64,000 nt of DNA, taken from contig NZ_BNBL01000001.1 in assembly GCF_014655595.1 (NCBI RefSeq), positions 1,218,310 through 1,282,309 of the forward strand, read 5' to 3'. This document shows, piece after piece, positions 18,661 through 27,636 of the stretch. The notes under the pieces were generated by a model. That model was given only the letters and a program-made list of their open reading frames with translations, was not told where the DNA came from and ran no database searches. The stretch comes from Streptomyces griseocarneus. Lineage in GTDB: Bacteria; Actinomycetota; Actinomycetes; Streptomycetales; Streptomycetaceae. Each line of letters opens with the position of its first letter. Position 1 is the first letter of the stretch. Made by a program: the position numbers and the translations under genes.

Positions 18661-18948
18661 AGCAGCCTGCCAGCCCTCTTGGCTGGAGTGCATGAACCGC
18701 AGACATAAGAGTCTGATTTGCCTGAAATGCGCAAATGAAGATCGCCCGGGTGAATTCGCAGGCGGGGAGGGTCGCCCCCGTGCGCGCAGGGATGGATATG
18801 TCCGTGGATGCGGGTTCCGGCCCAGCTTCTGGGGAGCTGGGCGACGCCCCTTTGCTTTCGCGGAGCAGGGGCTGCTGACATGCAGGTCCACCGACGGCGC
18901 CGGCAGAGCCGGGCGCCGGGGGCGCCGGGGGTGCCGTGGTGGTTCGGG
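18637..18948. other. Intergenic region upstream of Fic operon
   Basis: Apart from the putative operator, this stretch has no gene I can support. It includes a locally AT-richer segment near 18700-18760 that could hold the promoter of the toxin-antitoxin operon. Frames here have shadow-like composition. Confidence 0.35.
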
Positions 18949-19173
18949 CTACGTCGCGTTCTGACTGGCGCCGGTGTTCCCGGCCGGCATCGGTGAGCTT
19001 GCGGGCGGTTTTGCCCGGAAGGGGTCCAGCCCTGCGGCACGTTCGTGATACGGCAGCCGCGACAGCTTGGTGACCAGTGCCCACATCTCGCATTCGCAGG
19101 CCAGCTCGCCCGGTAGGAGGAGGCCGAGGGATTCGGCGAGGGGTTTGCGTCCTGTGTTCACGAGCCGTGCCAT
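18949..19173 (-). CDS. Small hypothetical protein
   Basis: 74 residues from the ATG at 19173 ([20 protein letters not shown]). The sequence [20 protein letters not shown] has two Cys and a helical pattern; the C-terminus is Pro/Ala-rich. It is divergent from the DsbA-like gene 67 bases away. No domain recognised. Supported by codon composition and a sensible start rather than homology. Confidence 0.45.
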   Translation of the reverse strand: MARLVNTGRKPLAESLGLLLPGELACECEMWALVTKLSRLPYHERAAGLDPFRAKPPASSPMPAGNTGASQNAT

Positions 19174-19240
19174 TGGCCCACGACCTTCATGGGGAAGTGG
19201 ACCTGTCCGCTGGGTCACTCCTCTCCGTAGCCTCATGGGC

Positions 19241-19846
19241 ATGACACACAAAGCCGACTTCTACTTCGACCCCATCTGCCCGTTCGCCTGGATCACCTCA
19301 CGCTGGATCCTTGAGGTGGAGCGCCACCGCGACCTCGATCTGCGTTTCCGCGTCATGAGCCTGTCCGTGCTCAACGAAGGCCGTACCGATCTGCCCGAGC
19401 GGTACCGACGGTTGCTCGACGTGGGCTGGGGACCGGTGCGGGTGTGCACGGCCGCGGCGCAGGAGCACGGGGAGCACGTGCTGCGTGACCTGTACACCGC
19501 CCTCGGCACACGCATTCATGACGCCGGCCGCGAAGCCTCCGACGACCTGATCAGGAAAGCACTGGCCGACGTCGGCCTTCCGGAGGCGCTGGCTGATGCG
19601 GCACACACGGCGGAGTACGACGAGGCGCTGCGCAAGAGTCACCACGAGGGGATGGACCCGGTCGGTGAAGAGGTCGGCACGCCCACTCTGCACATCGACG
19701 GCGTCGCCTTCTTCGGTCCTGTCCTGACCGCGATTCCGCGGGGCGAGGAGGCCGCCCGGCTCTTCGACGGTGTGCGGCTGCTGGCCGGCTACCCGAAGTT
19801 CTTCGAGCTCAAGCGCACCCGCACGGGCGGCCTGGACTTCAGCTGA
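19241..19846 (+). CDS. DsbA/FrnE-type thioredoxin-fold oxidoreductase (Rv2466c-like)
   Basis: About 201 residues; ATG 19241 (an ATG two codons upstream is equally possible). It starts [20 protein letters not shown], the active-site strand and helix of the DsbA-like mycothiol-dependent reductase family represented by Rv2466c, followed by [20 protein letters not shown] and the cis-Pro loop [17 protein letters not shown]. The active site is C-P-F-A rather than CxxC, so chemistry would rely on one cysteine with a thiol cofactor. It is cytoplasmic, with no signal peptide. No operon partner is evident. Confidence 0.8.
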   Translation: MTHKADFYFDPICPFAWITSRWILEVERHRDLDLRFRVMSLSVLNEGRTDLPERYRRLLDVGWGPVRVCTAAAQEHGEHVLRDLYTALGTRIHDAGREASDDLIRKALADVGLPEALADAAHTAEYDEALRKSHHEGMDPVGEEVGTPTLHIDGVAFFGPVLTAIPRGEEAARLFDGVRLLAGYPKFFELKRTRTGGLDFS

Positions 19847-20109
19847 GCCGAAGGCTCCGGGGACATGCTGCGGATGTACACCCTCCGCGGAGCCGCGATC
19901 GTATCGTCCATCCGTTGATTTCGCGTGGGTATCCTCGGCTTCCGCCGGGGAGGGAATCGCATCCTTGGCCCGGAGTCGCGAAGCGCCGGAGTTCACTGCG
20001 CCGTCGCGTGACGGCCAGACAGGCCGCTTCTGGCTCTCGGTGTACTGCCGCATCACGGTCAGCGGTGGACTGCCGCAGGAACCTGCCGTTGGCAGCGGGT
20101 CAGGTCTGG

Positions 20110-20525
20110 GCGCACTGGGCTGCCCTCCGTGCAGCGGCACTTGCTGGAGCGGGACCCGCTTACCGACGTCGTGGCGGCGGTCGTAGACGGTGTCGGCGGT
20201 GTATGAGCCGTCGGCCCAGCGGCCGGCGACGTTGCACTCGGCGAGAGGGACGCCTGCCTCGGCAAGATCGGTGTTGGCGCCGGCGCGCCAGGAGTGGTTG
20301 GTGACCTTCTTGTCCTCGATGTACGGCACGCCTGCCTGTTCGGCGAGGTGCTGCAGACGCTCGTTGAGCGAGTCGGGCCGAATGCGAGTGCCACGCTTGC
20401 GGTCGGCCGGGTACCTCACGAGGTTGCCTCCGCGGGTCAGCGCCCTGAAGAGCGGATCGTCCGGGCCTGCGGCGCCGAGGTCCTTGAGCACGGTGCGCCA
20501 GGCGCGGGCGCGGCGGACCCTGGCC
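20110..20525 (-). pseudogene. 3' fragment of a tyrosine integrase
   Basis: Reads DDPLFRALTRGGNL-type catalytic-domain sequence, then VTNHSWRAGANTDLAEAGVP and TADTVYDRRHDVGKRVPLQ, parallel to the intact integrase at 24.3-25.5 kb, with which it shares nearly every motif. The HxxR and final Tyr are present, but everything before VRRARAW is missing and no stop closes the frame where the intact protein ends. Homology stops at about 20525, where the second decayed element gene begins. It marks a recombination junction between elements. Confidence 0.75.
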
Positions 20526-21561
20526 AGCGGCGGCCGCCCTCGCACGCAAAGCAGAGCCTGAGGCGGCCGCCGAAGCAGTCAACGCGGCCCTGGACAAGGT
20601 CGACCAGCACACCACCAACAGCTTCCGGGACTCTCCCGAGTGGCAGCGCTTGCAGACCGTTCGCGGTGCCGCCCGGCATCTGTGGGACACGTTCAAGGAG
20701 AAGACTGGGGCGTTCTGGAACTCCCTGCGCGAAGCATCCGCTTCGAGGGATTCTGGAAGACCGTGTCGATACGCGTGTGCGAGAAGATTGCGGAGTTGGC
20801 CACCGCCGGGGCCGAACGGATCCGCAGCCCGACCGCGGGCGACCTCCCCACCGCTGACGCCCGCATGGCGCTCAGCGACACGAGCCTCGCCTACAGCACC
20901 GCGGCACTCGCGAGCACGGCACCAGCCCCCGCAGCCGAAGGCGCAGGCCGATGCTCAGCAGGCCGTCGAGGCGCAGCAGGTGAAGGCCGACACCGGTGTT
21001 CGGCAGTCGCCCGCCCAGGCCCAGCCGGCACCGGCCGAAGCCCAGAAGGCGACGCAGGCCAAGCGCTCTGCCGGGCCGCTCCCCTACGCCTCGAAGGACG
21101 AGGCGGTGCAGGCCACGATCGAGGTCGTGGAGCACTTCCGGGCGTGGGTCGAGTCCCCATGGGGCAAGAGCTGCTGGCCATCAAGCACCCGAGGCTTCTC
21201 GCCTTCAAGAACCTATGGGAGAGTCTCCCGCTGGCGGCACTGCCCACCGGCCCGGGCCCGGCCACAGTCCCGTATGAAGACGTGTCCAGAACGGCCCGGG
21301 CCCTGTGGCGGAAGGCAGCGCCGTCAGGCCGCTTCACCGACGCGGACCTCAAGACGCTGCGCGCCGTCGCCGACAGCGCAGGGGAGCCACTCCAGACGCC
21401 TCGCGAAGACGGCGCCCGCCAACGGAGCGGGTGCGGCCGCCGCGTCCCGCCGGGCCGCGGTGACAACGCCCGGCGCTGCCCAGCAAGCCCCACCGCGTCC
21501 CCGTGCGGCGACCACTCCGTCGACGGACCCGGCAGCGCGTTCGCCTCGTATTTCCGCCTGA
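20526..21561 (+). pseudogene. Element gene of unknown function, copy 2, truncated and frameshifted
   Basis: Homologous to the gene at 7.9-9.3 kb. It begins without a start at the integrase-fragment junction (AVNAALDKVDQH-type sequence), continues through RHLWDTFKEKTGAFWNSL, changes frame for RFEGFWKTVSIRVCEKIAE, returns for QADAQQAVEAQQVKADTG and PYASKDEAVQATIEVVEHF, changes frame again for MGQELLAIKHPRLLAFKNLW and RFTDADLKTLRAVADSA, and ends SPRISA at 21559-21561. At least three frame changes and the missing 5' end make it a pseudogene. Confidence 0.65.
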
Positions 21562-21679
21562 CCAGAGGGTATGGATTCGGCCGGAGGGTGGGCGGTGCCG
21601 CCGGGGTGCCCGAAATGTGTGGTCGCCCATCAACTGCTCGACCTAGAGTCACTGTGGACCGTCTCAGGGGAGGGATCAC

Positions 21680-22402
21680 ATGTTGCAGGAGCCGATTCCC
21701 TTACGCTGCGGCCTCACGCAGCTGACTGCCATCCGGCACGGGCAGAGCACGGCCAACGTACTTTTCGCCGAGGCAGCGGAGAACGGCAGTGCAGAGGTAC
21801 CGCTGGAAGGCTGCGACGCGCAGGTGCCGCTCTCCGAGCTGGGCCGGTTACAGGCGCGTGCCGCGGGACGGTGGTTCGCCTCCCTCGAACCCGGCGACCG
21901 CCCGGACCTGGTGATCAGCTCGCCCTACCTGCGGGCGCTCCAGACCTGGGACGGCATGGCCGCTCAGGCCCGTGAACAGGGCTGCACACCGCCCTCGGTA
22001 CTGGTGGATGAACGCCTGCGAGACCGCGAGATGGGTGTCTTCGAGCTCCTCACCCCAGCCGCCATTCGTACTCGGGCACCTGAGGAAGCAGCACGGCGCG
22101 AACGGGTCGGGGAGTGGTTCTACCGACCCCCAGGAGGCGAATCCCTGGCCGACGTCACCCTGCGGATCCGCGACTTCCTCACCGAAATCGGCGACAGCGC
22201 CCTGGGCAGGCGCGTAGCCCTCGTCGCCCACGACGCTGTGGTGGTAGCACTGCGGCACGCCTTGGCCGGCCTCGGCAGCCCCGCGCCCGAGGCAGCACCG
22301 GTGGCGAACGCCTCGGTCACCCGCTGGGAGGGCGACGGCACCCACCTGCACCTCGCCGAGTTCGGCACGACCACCCACTTGAAGGAGCCCACACGGCCAT
22401 GA
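21680..22402 (+). CDS. Histidine phosphatase family protein in zeta 2 operon
   Basis: 240 residues; ATG 21680 follows AGGGGAGGGA. The catalytic RHG is in LTAIRHGQSTANV (H20 the phospho-acceptor); ELGRLQARAAGRWFASLEP, VISSPYLRALQTWDGMA and VALVAHDAVVVALRHAL supply the second arginine, helix and second catalytic His. It is a broad-specificity phosphatase/phosphoglycerate mutase-like fold. Its stop overlaps the next ATG (ATGA), placing it first in an operon with a small helical protein and a zeta toxin. A role in reversing zeta-made phosphorylation is an attractive inference without direct support. Confidence 0.85.
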   Translation: MLQEPIPLRCGLTQLTAIRHGQSTANVLFAEAAENGSAEVPLEGCDAQVPLSELGRLQARAAGRWFASLEPGDRPDLVISSPYLRALQTWDGMAAQAREQGCTPPSVLVDERLRDREMGVFELLTPAAIRTRAPEEAARRERVGEWFYRPPGGESLADVTLRIRDFLTEIGDSALGRRVALVAHDAVVVALRHALAGLGSPAPEAAPVANASVTRWEGDGTHLHLAEFGTTTHLKEPTRP

Positions 22403-22692
22403 CGGACAACGACACCGGCCCCATCCTCCCCCAGACCCAGCCCATCCCCGGCGGCTCGTACGCCGGGGAGACCTACGAGCACGTCATCAGCGATCTGAAC
22501 CTCACCGTCGCCGAGCTCAGCGCCGCCATCCCCTCCGCGGAGCCCGAGCGCGCAGCCGACCTGCGGCAACGCCGCAACGACCTGATTCGCCTGCGCACCG
22601 CGGTCATGCCCACCGACCCGGCCGCGCTCGCCGAGGCCCGCAAGGCGTGCGCCGAGGCACGCGACGTCATCGCCCTGGGCAGCCGGCCGTGA
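22399..22692 (+). CDS. Putative antitoxin of zeta 2 operon
   Basis: 97 residues from the ATG at 22399, overlapping the phosphatase stop. A Pro/Thr-rich start is followed by helices: YEHVISDLNLTVAELSAAI, ERAADLRQRRNDLIRLRTAV and ALAEARKACAEARDVI. It resembles the small gene before zeta 1 in size, acidity and layout but not closely in sequence. The last bases form a GTGA overlap with the toxin. Assigned as antitoxin by position and helical character. Confidence 0.6.
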   Translation: MTDNDTGPILPQTQPIPGGSYAGETYEHVISDLNLTVAELSAAIPSAEPERAADLRQRRNDLIRLRTAVMPTDPAALAEARKACAEARDVIALGSRP

Positions 22693-24089
22693 ACGAGGGA
22701 TTACTGCCTCCGGGCGAGAACCAGAGAATCTTCCGCGAGGAGATCGTCCCCGTCCACTTCGCAGGCGTACAGCCCCAGCGCGCCCCGGTCGCCATCATCA
22801 TCGGCGGCCAGACCGGGGCCGGGAAGACCGCCGTCACCCGCATGGTGAAGGCGGCACTCGACCAGCGCGGTCCCTGCGCCTGGATCAACATGGACTTCTA
22901 CAACCCCCACCACCCCGAATACGCGCGGTGGCTGGCGGAACGACCGCAGGAGGCGGCAGCCCTCGTCCGCCCCGACGGCGACCTGTGGTGGGCGCAGGGC
23001 CAGGCGTATGCGCTCGCCCAGGGGTACGACATCCTGCTGGAGAGCGCGATGGTCGCGCCGGCCGAGTTCGAGGACATCTGCCTGCGCATCCGCGCCGCCC
23101 GCTCCCCCTACCGGATCGAAGCGGCCATCGTCGGCGTCTCCCCGGTCCAAAGCCGCCTCGGGGTGATGAACCGCTACTTCGACGAGATCCGGACCCGCGG
23201 CTACGGGCGCCTGGTCAACCTCGCCGTCCACGACGCGGCCGTCCGCGGCGTGCTGCGAGGTGCGGCCGCCTTCGAAGGCGCACACCTGGGGGACCTCGTC
23301 CAGGTCTTCCGCCGCAACGGCGAAGCGATATACAGCCGCTCCCTGTACGCGGCCACAGGCCCGGCCACCACGGCCCTGGACGTCATCATGGCCGAGCACA
23401 CCCGCACCTGGACTCCCCGCGAGGCCGCCGAATTCACCGCCCGCCACGCCCTGGCCACCGTACAAGCACCACCGCCGGCACACCCGGAACTCCAGCTGAT
23501 CGCCACCCTGGCCGACCCCCAGCGGCCCGGCAGCCCTGCCCAGTGGCGAGACATCGCGGAGATGGCCGGCACGGCACGCGCCCTCGCCTCATCCGCATCT
23601 CCCGCCAGCCCTCAGTTTGCCCGTTACGACGACTGGGAGCTCGCCCAGGGCCTGGCCTCCGTGCTCCACCGCCGCTTCGAGGCCGCCACGCGCACCGAGC
23701 ACGCGGAGGAGTCGGTCCGCCGGAAGGAGGCAGACTTCCGCCGTACCGACGGCGGCCTGGTCGCTGCCCGCCTACGGGAACGAGGCGCCGCTCCCGACGT
23801 TGTCCTACGAGCCAAGCAGTCTGCCCGCGAGGACATCGAGTACATACAGAAGTCCGCCCAGCGGCAGCAGGAAGGAACGAGGGGGCTCTCCCGACAGGCC
23901 AAGGCCCTGGTCAACGAGCTGGCCCGCCGTGCAACCCTGTCGCCCGAGCAGCGAGCCACCGAACTGGTAACACGCCAGACGCGTCGTGCACAGGAGATAC
24001 AGCGCGTTGTCCAGCAGCAGGCGCCGCGCCAGCGCGCGCTGACTTCCGGTGATCCTGCGGCACCCAGGCGTCGTGGTCTGAGCAGTTGA
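22689..24089 (+). CDS. Zeta-family toxin kinase with C-terminal extension (zeta 2)
   Basis: 466 residues from a GTG at 22689. Walker A is GGQTGAGKT at 39-47, followed by WINMDFYNPHHPEYARWL (zeta aspartate region) and ILLESAMVAPAEFEDI. VSPVQSRLGVMNRYFDEI and GYGRLVNLAVHDAA complete the kinase core. Residues about 240-466 are an extension with helices (QFARYDDWELAQGLASVLHR) and a tail TLSPEQRATELVTRQTRRAQ ending PRRRGLSS, similar to zeta 1. Third gene of an overlapping operon after the histidine phosphatase and putative antitoxin. Expected to phosphorylate a nucleotide sugar. Confidence 0.8.
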   Translation: MNEGLLPPGENQRIFREEIVPVHFAGVQPQRAPVAIIIGGQTGAGKTAVTRMVKAALDQRGPCAWINMDFYNPHHPEYARWLAERPQEAAALVRPDGDLWWAQGQAYALAQGYDILLESAMVAPAEFEDICLRIRAARSPYRIEAAIVGVSPVQSRLGVMNRYFDEIRTRGYGRLVNLAVHDAAVRGVLRGAAAFEGAHLGDLVQVFRRNGEAIYSRSLYAATGPATTALDVIMAEHTRTWTPREAAEFTARHALATVQAPPPAHPELQLIATLADPQRPGSPAQWRDIAEMAGTARALASSASPASPQFARYDDWELAQGLASVLHRRFEAATRTEHAEESVRRKEADFRRTDGGLVAARLRERGAAPDVVLRAKQSAREDIEYIQKSAQRQQEGTRGLSRQAKALVNELARRATLSPEQRATELVTRQTRRAQEIQRVVQQQAPRQRALTSGDPAAPRRRGLSS

Positions 24090-24347
24090 TTGCGCCCGAA
24101 GCTTCGGCCGGTGCACAGACGGAACCAGGCTCATGAAGGCCAGGCCAGCTGCCAGGTAAAAGGATCGCTCCCCCCGCACTGTTAACCGGTAGGGAGTTCT
24201 CGTCATGCTGTAGGGCGGAGAAGCAGGGCTCTGGGCCGCGATCGTCCAGAGCCCGTGGACTCCACCCGGTACAACGAGCGGGGCGACTCCCGGTAACCGG
24301 CCTCAGGAGGAGCGGTCCAGTCCGGGCCGGCGCCGGGCACGTACCGG

Positions 24348-25550
24348 TTAATTCTCGGCGGTGCCGGGCTGCTCCCCGTACAGCGGCACCTGCTCGAGCG
24401 GGTCGCGCGTGCCGACGCCGTGGCGGCGGTCGTAGACGGTGTCCGCGGTGTGCGAGCCAGGTGCCCAGCGGCCGGCGATGTTGCGCTCGGCGAGCGGGAC
24501 GCCGCGTTCGGCGAGGTCGGTGTTGGCGCCCGCGCGCCAGGAGTGGCTGGTGACCTTCTTGCCGTCGATGTAGGGCACGCCGGCCTGTTCGGCGAGGAAC
24601 TGGAGTCGTTCTTTGAGGGAGCCGGGGCGCATCCGGGTGCCGCGCGTGCGGTCGGCGGGGTACGTGACGAGGTTGCCGCCGCGGGTGAGCGCGCGAAAGA
24701 GCGGGTCGTCGCCTCCGGTGGCGCCGAAGTTCTCGAGCACGGCGAGCCAGGCGCGGGCGCGGCGGACGAGCTGGAGGTCGGCGCGGTCCTTGATGAACCG
24801 GCCGGGGCCCTGCCCGGCCTGGTCGGTCTTCGACACTGCGGTGGTGACGTGCAGGCCGGTGTTGTAGACCTTGACCCGCTTGATGAGCTGGTCGGCGAGT
24901 TCCATCTCGCGGTGCAAATTGGAGTAGGCCAGGGCGGCCAGGAGGGCATCCCGTTTGCCGATGTTCGTGGACTCGTCGATCGCGTCGATGATGCGGAGGT
25001 TGTACTCGAGGGTGACCGCGGCGGAGCGGTCGACGGTGCCGCCGGCTTGCACCCAGGTCTTCTTCCAGGCCCGGATGCGGCCCTTGACGCGGGAGGGGTC
25101 GGGCCGCAGGTCGACGGGCTGCCAGTTGTAGATCCGGGACATGTACTGCCCCACCGAGTCCGGTTTGTACGCGCCCGCCTTGCCCTCGCGGATCAGGTGC
25201 AGCCCGTAGGCGGTGTAGGTGGCGGTGGTGCACGGGTAAGCCAGCCGTGGGGGGTCCTGCGCCGCGCACCACGCCTCGAACGCCCGGACGGTGGAGTCCC
25301 GGTTGATACGGGTGTTCTCCGCGAGGTCCTCCTCCAGGTCCGCCACGTCCTCCTCGGACAGCCGGAAGTCGGCATCCGTCCACGGCGGCCGCGCGCCGGC
25401 GAGCGGGGGCAGCTGGCCGGGGCCGAGCATGGTGTGCTGGGTGATGAGGTACCGCGGCTCGGCGCCCGCGGCGTCATCCGGGCGCAGGGCTGGCAAGGGG
25501 GCGCCGGCCGGGACGAGTTCGGCTTCCAGGGGTTCGCTGTCGGTCGTCAC
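24348..25550 (-). CDS. int: Tyrosine site-specific integrase
   Basis: 400 residues from a GTG at 25550 that overlaps the stop of the upstream zinc-ribbon gene (GTGA). The N-terminal SAM-like domain spans about residues 60-170; the catalytic domain has an arginine in the KRDALLAALAYSNLHREMEL region, the HSWRAGANTDLAERGVP box near 335, and TADTVYDRR with the nucleophile Tyr near 372. It should integrate or excise an element. An att site would be expected beside it, but neither a tRNA gene nor a clear direct repeat is visible near its 3' end. A truncated relative lies at 20.1-20.5 kb. Confidence 0.85.
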   Translation of the reverse strand: MTTDSEPLEAELVPAGAPLPALRPDDAAGAEPRYLITQHTMLGPGQLPPLAGARPPWTDADFRLSEEDVADLEEDLAENTRINRDSTVRAFEAWCAAQDPPRLAYPCTTATYTAYGLHLIREGKAGAYKPDSVGQYMSRIYNWQPVDLRPDPSRVKGRIRAWKKTWVQAGGTVDRSAAVTLEYNLRIIDAIDESTNIGKRDALLAALAYSNLHREMELADQLIKRVKVYNTGLHVTTAVSKTDQAGQGPGRFIKDRADLQLVRRARAWLAVLENFGATGGDDPLFRALTRGGNLVTYPADRTRGTRMRPGSLKERLQFLAEQAGVPYIDGKKVTSHSWRAGANTDLAERGVPLAERNIAGRWAPGSHTADTVYDRRHGVGTRDPLEQVPLYGEQPGTAEN

Positions 25551-26503
25551 GGCCGTCTTCCTTTCAGCTCGAAGGGTCGGATCGGGTCTTGGAGGCAGTC
25601 TTCGCACAGTCCGCTCTGGCGGGGCATGGTGAGGGCCGCGCAACCGGTGCACTCGACGAGCCGGTCGAACGAGCTGCCGCAGTGAAAGCACAGCGATCTG
25701 GGCTGCGTGGGCTCGGCCGCCACCCGCGCTTTGTCCAGGAGGAGGGCGGGCTCGGCGCACTGCGGGCACTGGCCGGCGAGGAGCGTTTCCTGGTCTCCGT
25801 ACTGCGCGCGGACGTAGTAGGCCGCCGCTATGGTCGGGGACGCCCAGCTTTCATGGCAGAAGCGGCAGTTGGGCGTTTGCGTGTCGCCCAGGGGCAGCGC
25901 CCACTCACCGCAGCTGGGGCATTCCACCGTCTGGTACCCGAGATCGTGCAGTTCGCCCCGCAGGTGTTTGCCCCGCTGCGCGATGAACGACTGGATCTCC
26001 TGAACACCCTCGCGGACGTCATTGAGGTCGGCGTTGATGCGTTGGTTCTCCTGCTCGGTGAGGTGGGGGAGCAGGTGGTCGTGGAGGAAGGTCAGCAGGA
26101 AGTCGAGGACCTCGGCGGCCCGTGCTTCGACGGCGCGGGCGGGGGCGGTCAGGCCGTAGTGTTGGAGGGCGTTGCGGGACTTGGCCAGCACTTTGAGGGC
26201 CTTGCCGGCCTTGTCGTCTATGGGGATGCCGGCGATGTGCTTCAGCCGGTCGACGGCGGCGTCGGTGGTGCAGCTTTCGAAGTCGGCGCTGTCGAAGCGG
26301 GACCGGGTGGCCGTACCAGGGTCTTTGAAGACCAGGCTCCAGTGCTCGCGTTGCAGCCGGGCCTTGAGCAGGACTTCGGCGGCGGCCTGGAGGTGGAGCA
26401 CGGCGTACTTCAGATCGCGGGGGCTGGGCGGGCCGTCCCCGGCGAGGTGGTCGACCACACTGAGGAGGTAGTCGACACCGTTCTCGACGGGCGGGAACTC
26501 CAC
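25547..26503 (-). CDS. HEPN-like and multiple zinc-ribbon protein coupled to the integrase
   Basis: About 318 residues from a GTG at 26503 with GGAG eight bases upstream; a TTG at 26542 is also in frame. Residues 30-120 have a HEPN-like pattern: LKYAVLHLQAAAEVLLKARL, then KSRNALQHYG, giving R-x4-H at 110-115, the catalytic motif of HEPN RNases. A helical linker is followed by at least three zinc-binding pairs: CPSCGEW with CRFC, CPQC with CFHC, and CTGC with CEDC. The integrase starts inside its stop. It may regulate excision or act as an RNA-targeting effector; neither role is proven. Confidence 0.65.
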   Translation of the reverse strand: MEFPPVENGVDYLLSVVDHLAGDGPPSPRDLKYAVLHLQAAAEVLLKARLQREHWSLVFKDPGTATRSRFDSADFESCTTDAAVDRLKHIAGIPIDDKAGKALKVLAKSRNALQHYGLTAPARAVEARAAEVLDFLLTFLHDHLLPHLTEQENQRINADLNDVREGVQEIQSFIAQRGKHLRGELHDLGYQTVECPSCGEWALPLGDTQTPNCRFCHESWASPTIAAAYYVRAQYGDQETLLAGQCPQCAEPALLLDKARVAAEPTQPRSLCFHCGSSFDRLVECTGCAALTMPRQSGLCEDCLQDPIRPFELKGRRP

Positions 26504-27317
26504 CGCGTGCCGCTCCGCCTGCCGCGCGGACCGGGGGAACAAGGGCGGCTCGCTGAGCGGCCGGGCGTAGGCCGCTTCACAGGCAGCCGCAGAGGGCGCT
26601 CCTTCGGTTTCCCCCGCCGTCTCGTTCTGCTTCCCGCCCGCCGTGGGCCGTTCACACGCCCCCCGGGTGTCATGTCCGCGCCGATCTTGAACCGCCCCGG
26701 AGTTGGCGGTTATTCCAGGCAGAATACCCGGCTACCTGTCAGTAACTAGCGTAGGGCGACGAATTGGAGAGGGCGGGTCGCACAGACAGCGCGCTGACAG
26801 CCTGTTGGGGGCTCCGGCATCCGATCACACCGGGCCCCGCGCGTTCGGCCGCGAGAGGGGCCGTTCTGCGGGCCGCTTTTTCTGGCGGTTCAGGTAGAAG
26901 ATCCATCTCCGGGGGCTTCGTACCTGCCGGAAGCGTCGGCTGCGGCCAGAGGATCCTGGCTCGCCTCGTTGACGAGAATCTTCGACCAGTCGTCGACGGC
27001 GTCATCCAGGTAGGTCTGCATGGCGGCGACCGCCGCCACCCCCTGTCCGACTGCCTGCCCGACCCGCTGCTGCGAATTGACCCGCACATCCCCCGCTGCA
27101 AACACCCCCCGGGCAGGCTGGTCTCGAAGACCCGTGGCGCCTGTGGGCTGAGATGAACGTCTGTCAGGAGAAAGCGCGCTTCCTTTTCTTACTTGTAAGA
27201 CTGGGCTGCGCAGCGCCCAAGATGCGAGTGGCGCAAAGGTGTGCTGGCCTGAGTGGAGGGGACGACTTCGGACAAGAGAAGTGCTGCGTTCAAGCAAACA
27301 GCGAGGGGTGAGGTCTC
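26504..27317. other. Junction region between integrase locus and TPR-CHAT operon
   Basis: Contains the flavoprotein fragment at 26890-27130. From about 27150 the base composition falls towards AT-richer DNA, continuing through the TPR-CHAT operon, so a transfer boundary is likely near 27130-27180. The stretch 27180-27310 presumably holds the operon promoter, but no clear -35/-10 pair was assigned. Confidence 0.4.
26890..27130 (-). pseudogene. C-terminal fragment of thioredoxin-reductase-like flavoprotein
   Basis: Minus-strand sequence reads ARGVFAAGDVRVNSQQRVG, then QAVGQGVAAVAAMQTYLDD, the FAD-contacting closing motif of thioredoxin reductases, and a tail ending at TGA near 26890. Nothing upstream in frame is flavoprotein-like, so the N-terminal part is missing here. 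A matching NAD-binding portion in the same orientation lies at 31163-31489, which suggests one gene split by the intervening 4-kb segment. Confidence 0.6.
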
Positions 27318-27581
27318 GTGCCAATGCAGCTACCTGCGGGCGATGACTGGTTCGATCGCGTTCCAACAATGATGGAGCAATTGGCGGAGGTACTCAATAC
27401 CTTCATGCGGGCGCCAAGCGACCAAGCTGCCCGGGAGGTTCTGCGTCAGCATCCAGAGCTTCACAGTGAGCTGGCATACGAATGGCTCAGAAAAGGTATC
27501 GATGATGCCCGAAGCCAGGGCTACCCCAAAGAGGCCGAGCGCATGAGCAAACGTATGACGCTCCTCGAAAATCATCGATAG
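27318..27581 (+). CDS. Small helical protein, first gene of TPR-CHAT operon
   Basis: 87 residues. It starts MPMQLPAGDDWFDRVPTMM and is mostly helical, with RQHPELHSELAYEWLRKGID and AERMSKRMTLLENHR. It is slightly acidic, with no membrane segment or known motif. Same strand and lower-GC composition as the next two genes, with 55 bases to the following start. Likely an adaptor or regulatory partner of the CHAT protease, inferred only from neighbourhood. Confidence 0.6.
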   Translation: MPMQLPAGDDWFDRVPTMMEQLAEVLNTFMRAPSDQAAREVLRQHPELHSELAYEWLRKGIDDARSQGYPKEAERMSKRMTLLENHR

Positions 27582-27636
27582 TCTTCGCTCTCGCATTTTG
27601 AGGAAACTGAATCTGGCATCGCACTGGAGGGGTCCA

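Noticed and set aside
24090..24347. Candidate att site or tRNA beside the integrase
   Set aside because: No tRNA-like cloverleaf or clear direct repeat with another part of the window could be read; left unassigned.
24420..25685. 421-codon plus-strand frame over the integrase
   Set aside because: Antisense of an integrase with HxxR and Tyr motifs; composition is Gly/Val/Ala shadow.
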